From Leeuwenhoekiella blandensis MED217 (GTDB lineage Bacteria > Bacteroidota > Bacteroidia > Flavobacteriales > Flavobacteriaceae), in contig NZ_CH672395.1 in NCBI RefSeq assembly GCF_000152985.1, positions 4,065,823-4,129,822 of the forward strand: 64,000 bases of DNA, given 5' to 3'. How positions within the stretch are numbered: position 1 is the stretch's first letter; each line of letters starts with the position of its first letter. The notes beneath the pieces were generated by a model. The model was not told the DNA's origin. It was given only the letters and a program-made list of their open reading frames with translations, and did no database searches. Positions 23,688-32,465 of the stretch are shown one piece after another. The position numbers and the translations under genes are program-made.

Positions 23688-24677
23688 ATGTTCCCATTAA
23701 GAAGAAATCGCAGATTACGTACTTCAGAAGCTATACGCGCTATGGTACGAGAAACTATAGTTACGCCCAATGATTTTATCGTTCCACTTTTTGTGGTTGA
23801 AGGAAAAGGTGTGAAAGACGAAATCGCATCAATGCCTGGCTATTACCGCTTGAGTTTAGATAATCTTCAGAAAGAGATTAAAGAACTGTGGAAAATGGGT
23901 CTTAAAAGCGTTTTGCTTTTTGTGAAAGTTGACGATAAATTAAAAGACAACGCCGGTACCGAAGCTCTAAATCCAGACGGATTGATGCAACGCGCCATCA
24001 AAACCGTTAAGGACACCGAACCGCAAATGGTAGTCATGACCGATGTTGCTCTTGACCCCTTCTCTTCTTTTGGTCACGACGGAATCGTAGGCGGCGGAAA
24101 GATCATTAACGATGACTCGAGTGCTGTTCTTGCCGAAATGGGATTGTCACACGCCAATGCCGGTGCCGATTTTATCGCACCCAGCGATATGATGGATGGT
24201 CGCATTTTTGAAATGCGCACCCTCCTTGAAGATGAAGGACACCACGATGTTGGGATTATGAGTTATTCGGCAAAATATGCTTCGGCTTTTTACGGTCCGT
24301 TTAGAGATGCGCTCGACAGTGCTCCGGTAGATCTTAAAGATGTTCCAAAAGATAAAAAAACCTATCAGATGGATTACGCGAACCGGGAAGAAGCCATCAA
24401 AGAAACCATGATGGACGTTGATGAAGGCGCAGACATTGTGATGGTAAAACCGGGTCTGTGTTATCTGGATATTGTACGCGATATTAAAAATGCAGTGAAT
24501 ATTCCGGTTTCTGTATATCAGGTAAGCGGTGAATATGCGATGATCAAAGCTGCAGCCGAAAAAGGATGGCTTGATCACGACGCCGTAGTTCTTGAACAAA
24601 CCTATGCGATCAAACGTGCCGGCGCAGACCTTATCGCGAGCTATTTTGCAAAAGATGTAGTGAAATTGATTTCTTAA
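23688..24677 (+). CDS. hemB: Delta-aminolevulinic acid dehydratase (porphobilinogen synthase)
   Basis: This 329-residue enzyme joins two 5-aminolevulinates into porphobilinogen. The two active-site lysines are in the FIAPSDMMDGRI context and in VMVKPGLCYLDIV. The metal segment reads DVALDPFSSFGHDG, which lacks the Cys residues of zinc-dependent enzymes and so fits the Mg-type class. It is the last biosynthetic gene of the hem operon, 38 bases after hemF, and its stop is three bases before the DinB-like gene. Confidence 0.95.
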   Translation: MFPLRRNRRLRTSEAIRAMVRETIVTPNDFIVPLFVVEGKGVKDEIASMPGYYRLSLDNLQKEIKELWKMGLKSVLLFVKVDDKLKDNAGTEALNPDGLMQRAIKTVKDTEPQMVVMTDVALDPFSSFGHDGIVGGGKIINDDSSAVLAEMGLSHANAGADFIAPSDMMDGRIFEMRTLLEDEGHHDVGIMSYSAKYASAFYGPFRDALDSAPVDLKDVPKDKKTYQMDYANREEAIKETMMDVDEGADIVMVKPGLCYLDIVRDIKNAVNIPVSVYQVSGEYAMIKAAAEKGWLDHDAVVLEQTYAIKRAGADLIASYFAKDVVKLIS

Positions 24678-24680
24678 AAG

Positions 24681-25190
24681 ATGCGTAAAATTCTATTACT
24701 TATCGTTTTGATTATGGGGATCACTTCATCCAATGCTCAAGAAAGTCTTTTTAAACAAGCTTGGCTTGAAAAATGGCAAAATTCAAAAGAATATTTGATT
24801 GCTGTCGCCGAGAAAATGCCCGACTCACTTTACGGTTACAAACCTACCGAGCGAGAAATGAGTTTTGGGGAACAGCTTGAGCACATAAATCAAAATATGG
24901 AATGGTTATCAACCACTTATTTTGATAAACAAGAGGCCGAGGTTAGCACAAATGTGAACGAAAAGAAGCGCATTATTGCAAATCTTCAGAACGCATTCGA
25001 TCTCATATATGAAACGATACAATCGTATCCTGAAAGCAGGCTAACAGAAAAAGTCGACTTTTTTGCTGGTGAAAAATCTAAACTTCAAATACTGAATTTA
25101 CTTCAAGATCATTTGACACACCATCGCGGTCAGCTTATTGTTTACCTTAATTTAAACGGCTTAGAACCACCTAGATATACAGGTTGGTAA
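24681..25190 (+). CDS. DinB-like protein with signal peptide
   Basis: This 169-residue protein has a cleavable-type signal (residues 1-19, ending SSNAQ) followed by a four-helix DinB/YfiT bundle. The possible metal ligands are His in FGEQLEHINQNMEW and two His in LTHHRGQLIVYL near the C-terminus. Exported DinB-like proteins are frequent in Bacteroidota, but their reaction is not established. It follows hemB by 3 bases and probably shares its transcript. Confidence 0.85.
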   Translation: MRKILLLIVLIMGITSSNAQESLFKQAWLEKWQNSKEYLIAVAEKMPDSLYGYKPTEREMSFGEQLEHINQNMEWLSTTYFDKQEAEVSTNVNEKKRIIANLQNAFDLIYETIQSYPESRLTEKVDFFAGEKSKLQILNLLQDHLTHHRGQLIVYLNLNGLEPPRYTGW

Positions 25191-25294
25191 TATAAATTTT
25201 TTAGATTTTGATAGGTTTAGACCCTAAGCTTTTCTTAAGCCTTGGCTAAGAGTTTTTGAATTATATTATATTTATCACAAATCAAACCTAACCA

Positions 25295-26473
25295 ATGGCT
25301 TTACTCATCGCATTTGCGTTTATATCGATATTTTTCTCGTTTCTCTGCTCTATTCTTGAAGCAGTATTGCTAAGTATCACGCCTAGTTTTATTCGTATTA
25401 AAACCAAGGAAGGTAAAGCCTATGCCGAAACTTTAGCCAATTTCAAGAAGGATATCGATAAGCCGCTTATCGCCATTCTTACCTTAAATACAATTGCGCA
25501 TACCGTAGGTGCGATTTTAGTGGGCGATCAAGCCGGTAAAATGGCTGCAGAGTCCGGCTACGATATTCATATTTTAGGGATCAACTTTGTTGGTTTGGTT
25601 TCTACGGTAATGACCTTGGCCATCTTGGTACTTTCAGAAATTATCCCAAAAACCATTGGTGCAACATACTGGAAATCTCTAGGGAATTTCACCGCAAAAG
25701 CGCTTAAGATCATTCTGGTACTTTTAAAGTATACCGGGATTCTTTGGCTTCTCATGCAAGTGACCAAATTGGTGGGTAAATCGGCGCACGTAGGTACGAT
25801 GAGCCGCGAAGAATTTATGGCGCTTACCGATGCCGCCGAAAAAGAAGGGGTTTTTGAAGATAATGAGACCACAGTAATTAAGAATTTATTGGTCTTTAAA
25901 TCGGTGATGGCAAAAGATGTGATGACGCCGTTTCCTGTGGTGGTGACCGAAGATCAAAGCATGACGCTTAAAGAATTTCAGAAGCAACATCCGCATTTGA
26001 AATTTTCCAGAATCCCGATTTACGAAGAAAAATCACACAACATCACCGGTTTTATTCTCAAAGATGATGTTCTTGAGGAAATCGTAGAAGAACACGGCGA
26101 GAAGACGCTGGCCGATATCAAACGCGATATTCTTATTGTAAATGACAACCAACCCATCCCACAGCTTTTTGACACCTTTGTAAAAAGCAGAGATCATCTG
26201 GCATTGGTCACAGACGAATTCGGAAACACCATAGGTATCGTTTCGATGGAAGATATTATCGAAACCCTTCTAGGTCTCGAAATTATGGATGAGAGCGACA
26301 CTATTGAAGATATGCAGGTGCAAGCCCGTAAAAATTGGGAACGTCGCGCAAAACGTATGGGAATTCCTTTAGAAAAAGTCAATACGCCTAAAACCAACGT
26401 CGAACTTTCTCCGCAGCACGACACGGATGTCAAACGCGAAGATATGCCGGATCCCGACAAAACTTCAGAATGA
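25295..26473 (+). CDS. CNNM/CBS-domain membrane protein (putative ion transporter)
   Basis: This 392-residue inner-membrane protein has an N-terminal CNNM/DUF21 domain (about 1-190) with three to four helices and the motifs SAxxNTIAHT-like LNTIAHTVGAI and LSEIIPKTIGA. Two CBS motifs follow at about residues 205-330 (VMTPFPVVV, FSRIPIYEE, LALVTDEFGNTIGIVSMEDIIE). Relatives move Mg2+ or Co2+, with the CBS pair sensing nucleotides. The C-terminus overlaps the ogt start by four bases. Confidence 0.9.
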   Translation: MALLIAFAFISIFFSFLCSILEAVLLSITPSFIRIKTKEGKAYAETLANFKKDIDKPLIAILTLNTIAHTVGAILVGDQAGKMAAESGYDIHILGINFVGLVSTVMTLAILVLSEIIPKTIGATYWKSLGNFTAKALKIILVLLKYTGILWLLMQVTKLVGKSAHVGTMSREEFMALTDAAEKEGVFEDNETTVIKNLLVFKSVMAKDVMTPFPVVVTEDQSMTLKEFQKQHPHLKFSRIPIYEEKSHNITGFILKDDVLEEIVEEHGEKTLADIKRDILIVNDNQPIPQLFDTFVKSRDHLALVTDEFGNTIGIVSMEDIIETLLGLEIMDESDTIEDMQVQARKNWERRAKRMGIPLEKVNTPKTNVELSPQHDTDVKREDMPDPDKTSE

Positions 26474-26943
26474 GTCAGGCCTTTATAGCTTCTCCGCTGG
26501 GAACCCTTGAAATTATAGGAGATACCCATGGAATTTCAAGGGTAACATTTATCGATGAAAAAATTCCGCAAAGCGAAAAAATTCCAGAAGCTTTAACCAC
26601 TGCTGTATCGCAACTCCAAGAATATTTTAAAGGAAATCGCACTCATTTTAATCTTAAACTGAACCCTCAAGGCACCGATTTTCAAAAACGTGTTTGGGAA
26701 GCACTCGGCCAGATTCCTTTTGGAAAAACCACTTCCTATTTACAAATGGCTAAAAACCTGGGCGATCCCAAAGTGATTCGCGCAGCTGCTTCGGCAAATG
26801 GTAAAAATCCTATTGCAATCATTATTCCTTGCCATCGCGTCATTGGCAGCGACCAATCTATGACCGGTTACGCCGGCGGCATCTGGCGTAAAAAATGGTT
26901 GCTGGAGCACGAAAGTCCGGTAAAGCAGCAATCGCTTTTTTAA
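26470..26943 (+). CDS. ogt: Methylated-DNA--protein-cysteine methyltransferase
   Basis: This 157-residue suicide repair protein transfers methyl groups from O6-methylguanine to its own cysteine. The acceptor motif is IIPCHRVIGS (Cys about 117), preceded by the helix-turn-helix segment FQKRVWEALGQIPFG with the arginine finger region (VIRAAASANGKNP). The C-terminal GYAGGIWRKKWLLEHE block is complete. The start overlaps the CNNM stop by four bases. No ada regulator domain is attached. Confidence 0.92.
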   Translation: MSQAFIASPLGTLEIIGDTHGISRVTFIDEKIPQSEKIPEALTTAVSQLQEYFKGNRTHFNLKLNPQGTDFQKRVWEALGQIPFGKTTSYLQMAKNLGDPKVIRAAASANGKNPIAIIIPCHRVIGSDQSMTGYAGGIWRKKWLLEHESPVKQQSLF

Positions 26944-26979
26944 ACGTTGAGCATTTAATTTTTTGGGTATCTTTAAGTT

Positions 26980-28119
26980 ATGAAAATACTCAAACGCATC
27001 TTTTTAAGCTTATTCAGCCTGATTCTTGTACTCATCATTGCGCTTTATGTGTTTGATTTCGATTATTTGATCAAAGCTGTGCGCACCATATATTTCACCG
27101 GCCACACCACAGCCTATCTTGAAGATTATAAAAAGTTTGACAACACCACCATAGAAGCTGGAGCTACTCAGCCCTGGCCACAGGCTAAAAACTACAACAA
27201 TTACACATTGAGCAATGAACTGATGCAGATTCATAAAGAGTTTGGTTCGATCGCGTATATGGTGATTAAAAACGACAGTATTGTTTTTGAAGATTATTAT
27301 GATGGTTTTGGTCAAAATTCCAAAAGCAACTCTTTTTCGATGGCAAAAAGCTATGTTTCGGCATTGCTGGGTAAAGCGATAAAAGACGGTTATATAAAAA
27401 GTTTAGATCAGCCTGTAGGTGATTTTATTTCAGAATATTCCCAAGGAACTGCAGCGCAAATGACCGTTGGCGATTTGGCCTCGATGGCCAGCGGACTCAA
27501 TTGGGACGAGTCGTATTACAGTCCTTTTTCTGTTACGACGCGTGCGTACTTTGATGACCATCTAGAGCCTGTGATGCTGGGTTTAGGAATGAAAGAAAAA
27601 CCGGGAACCGGATATCAATACCTCAGCGGGAACACCCAATTACTCGCGATGGTTTTAGAGCGCGCAACCGGCAAAAAATTAGCCGATTATCTTTCTGAAA
27701 GTTTGTGGAAACCGCTTGGCGCTAATCAAGATGCACTTTGGCAATTAGACAGTGAAGAAGGCGGCCTTGTCAAAGCCTATTGCTGTATTGCCTCAAACGC
27801 TCGTGATTTCGCCCGTTTAGGAAAACTGTATAAAGATTATGGTGAATGGAATGGCAAACAAATTCTAGACTCAGCTTTTGTGGCTAAATCGATCTCACCC
27901 AGATTTGAAGGCGAACCTTATGGCTACGGATTTTGGCTGAAAGATTTTAAGGATAAGAAAGTCTTTATGATGCGCGGGCACTTGGGGCAGTATGTGATGG
28001 TGATTCCTGAAGATGATCTTATTGTCGTGCGCCTGGGCCACAGCCGCGGTAAAACCAACGCGACCGGTTATCCCGATGAAATGGACGCCTATCTTGAAGA
28101 AGCTTATAAAATGAATTGA
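26980..28119 (+). CDS. Serine hydrolase, beta-lactamase class C-like
   Basis: This 379-residue protein has an N-terminal membrane or signal segment (about 6-24) and a class C/DD-peptidase fold. The SxxK motif is SMAKSY (nucleophile Ser about 122), the second motif is YLSGNTQ, and the third-strand motif is RGHLGQ instead of KTG. Members are mainly peptidases or esterases of unknown substrate, not necessarily antibiotic-degrading enzymes. The gene is 36 bases after ogt and is followed at once by the exonuclease gene. Confidence 0.85.
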   Translation: MKILKRIFLSLFSLILVLIIALYVFDFDYLIKAVRTIYFTGHTTAYLEDYKKFDNTTIEAGATQPWPQAKNYNNYTLSNELMQIHKEFGSIAYMVIKNDSIVFEDYYDGFGQNSKSNSFSMAKSYVSALLGKAIKDGYIKSLDQPVGDFISEYSQGTAAQMTVGDLASMASGLNWDESYYSPFSVTTRAYFDDHLEPVMLGLGMKEKPGTGYQYLSGNTQLLAMVLERATGKKLADYLSESLWKPLGANQDALWQLDSEEGGLVKAYCCIASNARDFARLGKLYKDYGEWNGKQILDSAFVAKSISPRFEGEPYGYGFWLKDFKDKKVFMMRGHLGQYVMVIPEDDLIVVRLGHSRGKTNATGYPDEMDAYLEEAYKMN

Positions 28120-28121
28120 CT

Positions 28122-28835
28122 ATGATCTCCCGACTTCAGCTTGAAAACATTCTTTTTTTAGATATCGAAACGGTTCCGCAACACGAGCATTTCAGCGATT
28201 TGGATCCCGAATTACAACAACTCTACGCCGATAAAACCGAATATCAACGAAAGGACGAATATACCGCTGAAGCTTTTTATGACCGGGCAGGAATCTGGGC
28301 AGAATTTGGCAAGATCGTTTGTATTTCTGTGGGGTATTTTCACAACACAGAACAAGGCCGAAGCTTTAGAACCACTTCATTTCACGGGGAAGAAAAGCAA
28401 CAACTGCTCGCATTTAAAAAGTTGTTGTCTGAGCATTACAATAAACCGCAACACGTACTTTGTGCCCATAATGGGAAAGAATTTGATTTTCCATTTATTG
28501 CGAGAAGAATGATCATTAACGGAATAAAGCTTCCGTTTAAGCTGGATCTATTTGGAAAGAAACCCTGGGAAGTTCCGCATTTGGACACCTTAGAACTGTG
28601 GAAATTTGGTGATTATAAGCACTATACTTCCTTAAAATTACTCACCAAAATTTTAAATATTCCATCTCCTAAAACCGATATCGACGGCAGCCAGGTCTGT
28701 GAAGTCTTTTACAAGGAGAACGATATCAAACGCATTGTAGAATATTGCGAGCGCGACGTGGTTGCTGTTGCACAGATTGTACTGCGTCTGCGTAACGAGC
28801 AATTGCTGCAAGAAAACGAGGTGACTTCCGTCTAG
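28122..28835 (+). CDS. Predicted 3'-5' exonuclease (DEDD, PolB-exo-like)
   Basis: This 237-residue RNase H-like nuclease has the motif FLDIETVPQ (Exo I: Asp and Glu of DIE), CAHNGKEFDFPFIARR (Exo II with NGxxFDxPF) and VEYCERDVVAVAQ (Exo III with YxxxD). The set matches the PF10108-type 3'-5' exonucleases. The ATG at 28122 is preferred over the TTG at 28116. It lies just after the serine hydrolase stop on the same strand. Its role in repair or RNA metabolism is not determined. Confidence 0.85.
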   Translation: MISRLQLENILFLDIETVPQHEHFSDLDPELQQLYADKTEYQRKDEYTAEAFYDRAGIWAEFGKIVCISVGYFHNTEQGRSFRTTSFHGEEKQQLLAFKKLLSEHYNKPQHVLCAHNGKEFDFPFIARRMIINGIKLPFKLDLFGKKPWEVPHLDTLELWKFGDYKHYTSLKLLTKILNIPSPKTDIDGSQVCEVFYKENDIKRIVEYCERDVVAVAQIVLRLRNEQLLQENEVTSV

Positions 28836-28865
28836 ATTGCTTCAGATAAATTGTACTTTTAAAGT

Positions 28866-30557
28866 GTGAATCAAGCGGCACTTCTTTCGGTTAAAAATCT
28901 AAGTCTGGGATTTAAATCCCGCAACACGACTAATGCAGTTTTACACGACATTAGCTTTGATGTTCTAGCTAATGAAATCGTAGGAATCGTAGGCGAATCA
29001 GGCTCGGGAAAATCAGTAACCAATCTTGCTGTTTTAGGCTTGTTACCTCAAAAAAGTGTCGATATTTCTTCCGGAGAAATTCTTTTTGAGGGCGCAGATT
29101 TGCTCAACTATTCTACGCAAGAACTTCAGGAAATACGCGGTAACGCGATCTCGATGATTTTCCAAGAGCCTATGAGTTCGCTCAATCCTTCGATGCGCTG
29201 CGGAAAACAAGTCACCGAAATATTGCAACGGCATAAAAAACTATCCACACAAGAAGCCAAGACTGAAACACTAAGGCTTTTTGAACAGGTAAAATTACCA
29301 AGACCGGAAAGTGTTTTTAAAGCTTATCCGCATGAAATAAGCGGCGGTCAAAAACAACGTGTGATGATCGCAATGGCGATTGCCTGTAAACCTAAATTGC
29401 TCATCGCAGACGAGCCTACGACCGCACTTGATGTAACGGTGCAAAAAGAAATTGTTCTGCTCTTAAAAGAGCTTCAAAAGGAAACAGGAATGAGTATCCT
29501 GTTTATTTCGCACGATCTTTCTCTGGTGAGCGAGATTGCAGACCGTGTTATCGTGATGTATAAAGGAAAGATCGTTGAGCGTGGGAGTGCGGCGTCTATT
29601 TTTAAAAATCCTCAAGAAGATTACACCAAAGCATTGATCTACGCCAGACCTTCAACTACAGAACGCCTGGAAAAACTTCCTACAGTTGCAGATTTTTTAA
29701 AGGGAACGCCACTTTCTTCAGCGGTTTCAACAGCAACGCGTGCAAAGCAACATCAGGAGATCTATGCCAAAGCGCCTTTGCTTGAAATAAAAAATGCTCA
29801 AAAAGAGTATTACGCTAAAGTTTCATTCTTCGGAAAAACCGAAACTGTTAAGGCTGTAAATGATGTGAGTTTTAAAATTTATGAAGGTGAGACCCTAGGA
29901 CTTGTGGGCGAAAGCGGCTGCGGAAAATCAACGCTAGGAAATTTGATTCTTCAATTAGACAAGGCGACTTCCGGTCATATTTTTTACAAAGGGAAAGACC
30001 TGACCCAGTTAAAAACCCGAGAATTGCGGAAGCTGCGTAGAGATATTCAAATTATTTTTCAAGACCCTTATTCCTCTTTAAATCCACGCCTAACAGTAGG
30101 TCAAGCAATCACCGAAGCTATGGAAGTTCATAAACTTTATGCTTCAAAAAAAGAGCGCAAAGCAGAGGCATTAAAACTGCTGGAACAGGTAGGATTACTT
30201 CCCGAACATTATGATCGCTATCCGCACGAGTTTAGTGGCGGTCAGCGCCAACGTATAGGCATCGCGAGAACTATCGCAGTAAAACCCAAATTCATTGTTT
30301 GTGATGAGTCGGTCTCAGCTTTGGATATTTCAGTTCAGGCACAAGTACTCAATCTTTTAAACGCCTTAAAAGAACAATATAAGTTCACCTATTTGTTTAT
30401 CTCTCACGATCTGGCTGTAGTAAAATATATTTCAGACCGTCTGCTTGTAATGCGCAACGGGCAATTTGAAGAAACCGGAGAAGCCGATGCGATTTATGCG
30501 CATCCACAAAGCGACTACACCAAATCTCTGATCAACGCCATCCCAAAAGGGATTTAA
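28866..30557 (+). CDS. Fused oligopeptide ABC transporter ATPase (DppD-DppF type)
   Basis: This 563-residue protein has two complete ABC ATPase domains. The first has Walker A GESGSGKS (about 42-49) and signature SGGQKQR; the second has Walker A GESGCGKS (about 350) and signature SGGQRQR. Each is followed by a Walker B with Asp-Glu and a C-terminal oligopeptide-transporter extension (YTKALIYARP, YTKSLINAIP). It would power peptide or nickel uptake. No permease or binding protein gene is adjacent. The start is GTG at 28866. Confidence 0.92.
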   Translation: MNQAALLSVKNLSLGFKSRNTTNAVLHDISFDVLANEIVGIVGESGSGKSVTNLAVLGLLPQKSVDISSGEILFEGADLLNYSTQELQEIRGNAISMIFQEPMSSLNPSMRCGKQVTEILQRHKKLSTQEAKTETLRLFEQVKLPRPESVFKAYPHEISGGQKQRVMIAMAIACKPKLLIADEPTTALDVTVQKEIVLLLKELQKETGMSILFISHDLSLVSEIADRVIVMYKGKIVERGSAASIFKNPQEDYTKALIYARPSTTERLEKLPTVADFLKGTPLSSAVSTATRAKQHQEIYAKAPLLEIKNAQKEYYAKVSFFGKTETVKAVNDVSFKIYEGETLGLVGESGCGKSTLGNLILQLDKATSGHIFYKGKDLTQLKTRELRKLRRDIQIIFQDPYSSLNPRLTVGQAITEAMEVHKLYASKKERKAEALKLLEQVGLLPEHYDRYPHEFSGGQRQRIGIARTIAVKPKFIVCDESVSALDISVQAQVLNLLNALKEQYKFTYLFISHDLAVVKYISDRLLVMRNGQFEETGEADAIYAHPQSDYTKSLINAIPKGI

Positions 30558-30581
30558 AACATAAAGAAAAATACTTTTTTT

Positions 30582-30662
30582 GTGAGATACCAAAGGTTTG
30601 AAATAACCTCAAAGGTGGCTTTGATAGTGGTTGCTATCTTAGGAGCAGTGGCAGCATGTTGA
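30582..30662 (+). CDS. Possible 26-residue hydrophobic peptide
   Basis: This GTG-initiated frame encodes a basic/polar start (RYQRFEITSK), a hydrophobic helix (VALIVVAILGAVAA) and a terminal Cys. This shape is like small single-helix peptides annotated in Bacteroidota, but a chance ORF cannot be excluded. It is followed after about 55 bases by an intrinsic terminator. Confidence 0.3.
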   Translation: MRYQRFEITSKVALIVVAILGAVAAC

Positions 30663-30716
30663 GTAGTCATGGGCGTGAATACAACTTTAGTTAATAATTA
30701 GGGATTACAGCTAAAA

Positions 30717-30751
30717 AAACACCTTGATTCTATTAAAAGGTGTTTCGTTTT
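30717..30751 (+). terminator. Intrinsic terminator after the ABC ATPase gene
   Basis: AAACACCTT and AAGGTGTTT form a 9-bp stem, then CGTTTTA. Confidence 0.6.
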
Positions 30752-30787
30752 ATATTTAAAATCTTACGATTTAGGGTTTCTAAAAAT

Positions 30788-30819
30788 AAAAACCGCAAGG
30801 CTCCCCTCGCGGTTTTTTT
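30788..30819 (+). terminator. Second intrinsic terminator
   Basis: AAAAACCGC and GCGGTTTTT form a 9-bp stem with seven T after the stem. Confidence 0.75.
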
Positions 30820-31081
30820 AAACAAATCATAACATCAAAATACTCCTATTTTGAAGCTAGACAACAACCTAAATTTTGCAATTCCCGGGGTTGTTGTAAA
30901 ATCTTACCGAGTTGGATTGGTGCTAATGTAGGATTTTTTTTCAATGTGTCAAACAAAATCACTTGTATTTATCAATAAAATGTTAAAAAATATCGTATTT
31001 CAACCGGGTTTAGGTGTTTTTCAGCGTTTAAAAATCCAAAATAGGTAATTCAACGAGTAACAACGCTCGTTTAAAGACAAA

Positions 31082-31107
31082 AAAAGAGCCTTTTAAAAGG
31101 CTCTTTT
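31082..31107. terminator. Bidirectional terminator next to scoB
   Basis: AAAAGAGCCTTTT is followed directly by AAAAGGCTCTTTT, a perfect 26-base palindrome 23 bases beyond the scoB stop. Confidence 0.75.
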
Positions 31108-31129
31108 ATATCGATAAAATACAAGGTAT

Positions 31130-31786
31130 TTATGCTAAAATCATTTCGGGAACATCATCTGGTATTTCGAGTGTTCCTTCAGTCGCTTTTTTGATTTCCT
31201 CAACACTAACTCCCGGAGCGCGCTCTAAAAGCTTAAAGCCAGATGGCGTTACTTCAAGAACAGCCAAATTGGTTACGATCTTAGTAACACAACCTACACC
31301 GGTAAGTGGTAGTGTGCAGCGCTTTAAAAGCTTAGACTGCCCGGCACGATTGGTATGCATCATCGCCACGATGATATTTTCGGCACTCGCGACAAGATCC
31401 ATCGCACCGCCCATACCTTTTACCATTTTACCGGGAATTTTCCAGTTGGCAATGTCCCCGTTCTCAGCAACTTCCATCGCACCTAGAATAGTCAGGTCAA
31501 CGTGTTGCCCTCTGATCATTGAGAAACTTAAAGCAGAATCAAAAAACGAAGCACCCGGAAGCGTAGTAATGGTTTGTTTACCGGCATTAATAATGTCGGC
31601 ATCCTCTTCCCCTTCAAAAGGAAAAGGTCCCATTCCTAAAACTCCATTCTCGCTCTGAAATTCAACTTCAATATCATCTCGCACATAATTGGCAACCAAT
31701 GTAGGTATGCCAATCCCGAGATTCACATAAAAACCGTCTTGAACTTCGCGAGCGATACGCCGTGCGATTCCGTTTTTGTCTAGCAT
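31130..31786 (-). CDS. scoB: 3-oxoacid CoA-transferase subunit B
   Basis: This 218-residue beta subunit of succinyl-CoA:3-ketoacid CoA-transferase moves CoA between succinate and acetoacetate. The catalytic glutamate is in FQSENGVLGMGPF (Glu about 52), with the N-terminal IARRIAREV and YVNLGIGIPTL and later GGAMDLVAS blocks conserved. It starts one base after the peroxiredoxin stop. Subunit A lies on the other side of that gene, so all three are probably one transcript. Confidence 0.92.
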   Translation of the reverse strand: MLDKNGIARRIAREVQDGFYVNLGIGIPTLVANYVRDDIEVEFQSENGVLGMGPFPFEGEEDADIINAGKQTITTLPGASFFDSALSFSMIRGQHVDLTILGAMEVAENGDIANWKIPGKMVKGMGGAMDLVASAENIIVAMMHTNRAGQSKLLKRCTLPLTGVGCVTKIVTNLAVLEVTPSGFKLLERAPGVSVEEIKKATEGTLEIPDDVPEMILA

Positions 31787-31787
31787 A

Positions 31788-32426
31788 TTATTTGTTTGGT
31801 TGTGGAGTCATTCTTAAATAAGGCTTGATCTCTGTATGCCCTTTAGGGAAGAACTCCGGAATTTGCTCATTGCTTACACTTGGAGAGATCACACAATCTT
31901 CACCATCTTTCCAGTTAGCAGGGGTAGCCACTTTGTGATACGCCGTTAACTGAAGCGAATCGATCACGCGTAAAATTTCGTCAAAATTTCGCCCTGTTGA
32001 AGGTGGATACGTCAGTGTAAGTTTAATTTTCTTATCTGGGCCAATCACAAAAACCGAACGTACAGTAGCCTTTTCACTCGCATTGGGATGAATCATATCA
32101 TAAAGTTCTGCAACCTTGTGATCTTCATCTCCAATAATCGGATAATCTACTGTTGTATTTTGGGTTTCGTTGATGTCTTTGATCCATTCTTTATGCGATT
32201 CAACACCATCAACACTTAGCGCGATAGGCTTTACATTGCGTTTTTTAAACTCGCTGTGGTAATTGGCTACCGTACCCAATTCTGTGGTACAAACCGGCGT
32301 GTAATCTGCCGGGTGAGAAAATAAAATCCCCCAGCTGTCTCCAAGCCACTCGTGAAAATTAATGGTTCCTTCTGTTGTATCTGTTGTAAAATCTGGTGCA
32401 ACATCACCTAATCTTAAATGTGCCAT
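31788..32426 (-). CDS. 1-Cys peroxiredoxin (Prx6 type)
   Basis: This 212-residue peroxidase has the active-site block FSHPADYTPVCTTELG, with the peroxidatic Cys at about residue 46, and the C-terminal Prx6 extension (ISPSVSNEQIPEFFP and PYLRMTPQP). It reduces H2O2 or alkyl peroxides in the cytoplasm. No resolving Cys is seen in the usual C-terminal place. It is located between the two CoA-transferase subunit genes, 39 bases after scoA and one base before scoB. Confidence 0.92.
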   Translation of the reverse strand: MAHLRLGDVAPDFTTDTTEGTINFHEWLGDSWGILFSHPADYTPVCTTELGTVANYHSEFKKRNVKPIALSVDGVESHKEWIKDINETQNTTVDYPIIGDEDHKVAELYDMIHPNASEKATVRSVFVIGPDKKIKLTLTYPPSTGRNFDEILRVIDSLQLTAYHKVATPANWKDGEDCVISPSVSNEQIPEFFPKGHTEIKPYLRMTPQPNK

Positions 32427-32465
32427 TGTTTAATTAAATTTTTGGTTGTTATATATTCTTAGTTG

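Larger units (their letters stand above)
30558..31129. other. Intergenic region with three terminators and a small ORF
   Basis: This 572-base gap between the ABC ATPase gene and scoB holds a 26-codon ORF (30582-30662), two plus-strand-type terminators and a third palindromic terminator next to scoB. About 250 bases between 30830 and 31075 show an ACAACAACC/GGTTGTTGT pair (about 30860-30898) and otherwise nothing I can name. No tRNA or riboswitch fold is evident. Confidence 0.6.

Noticed and set aside
30840-31075. Riboswitch or CRISPR-like repeat between the ABC ATPase gene and scoB
   Set aside because: Only one weak inverted pair is visible and no regularly spaced repeats occur.
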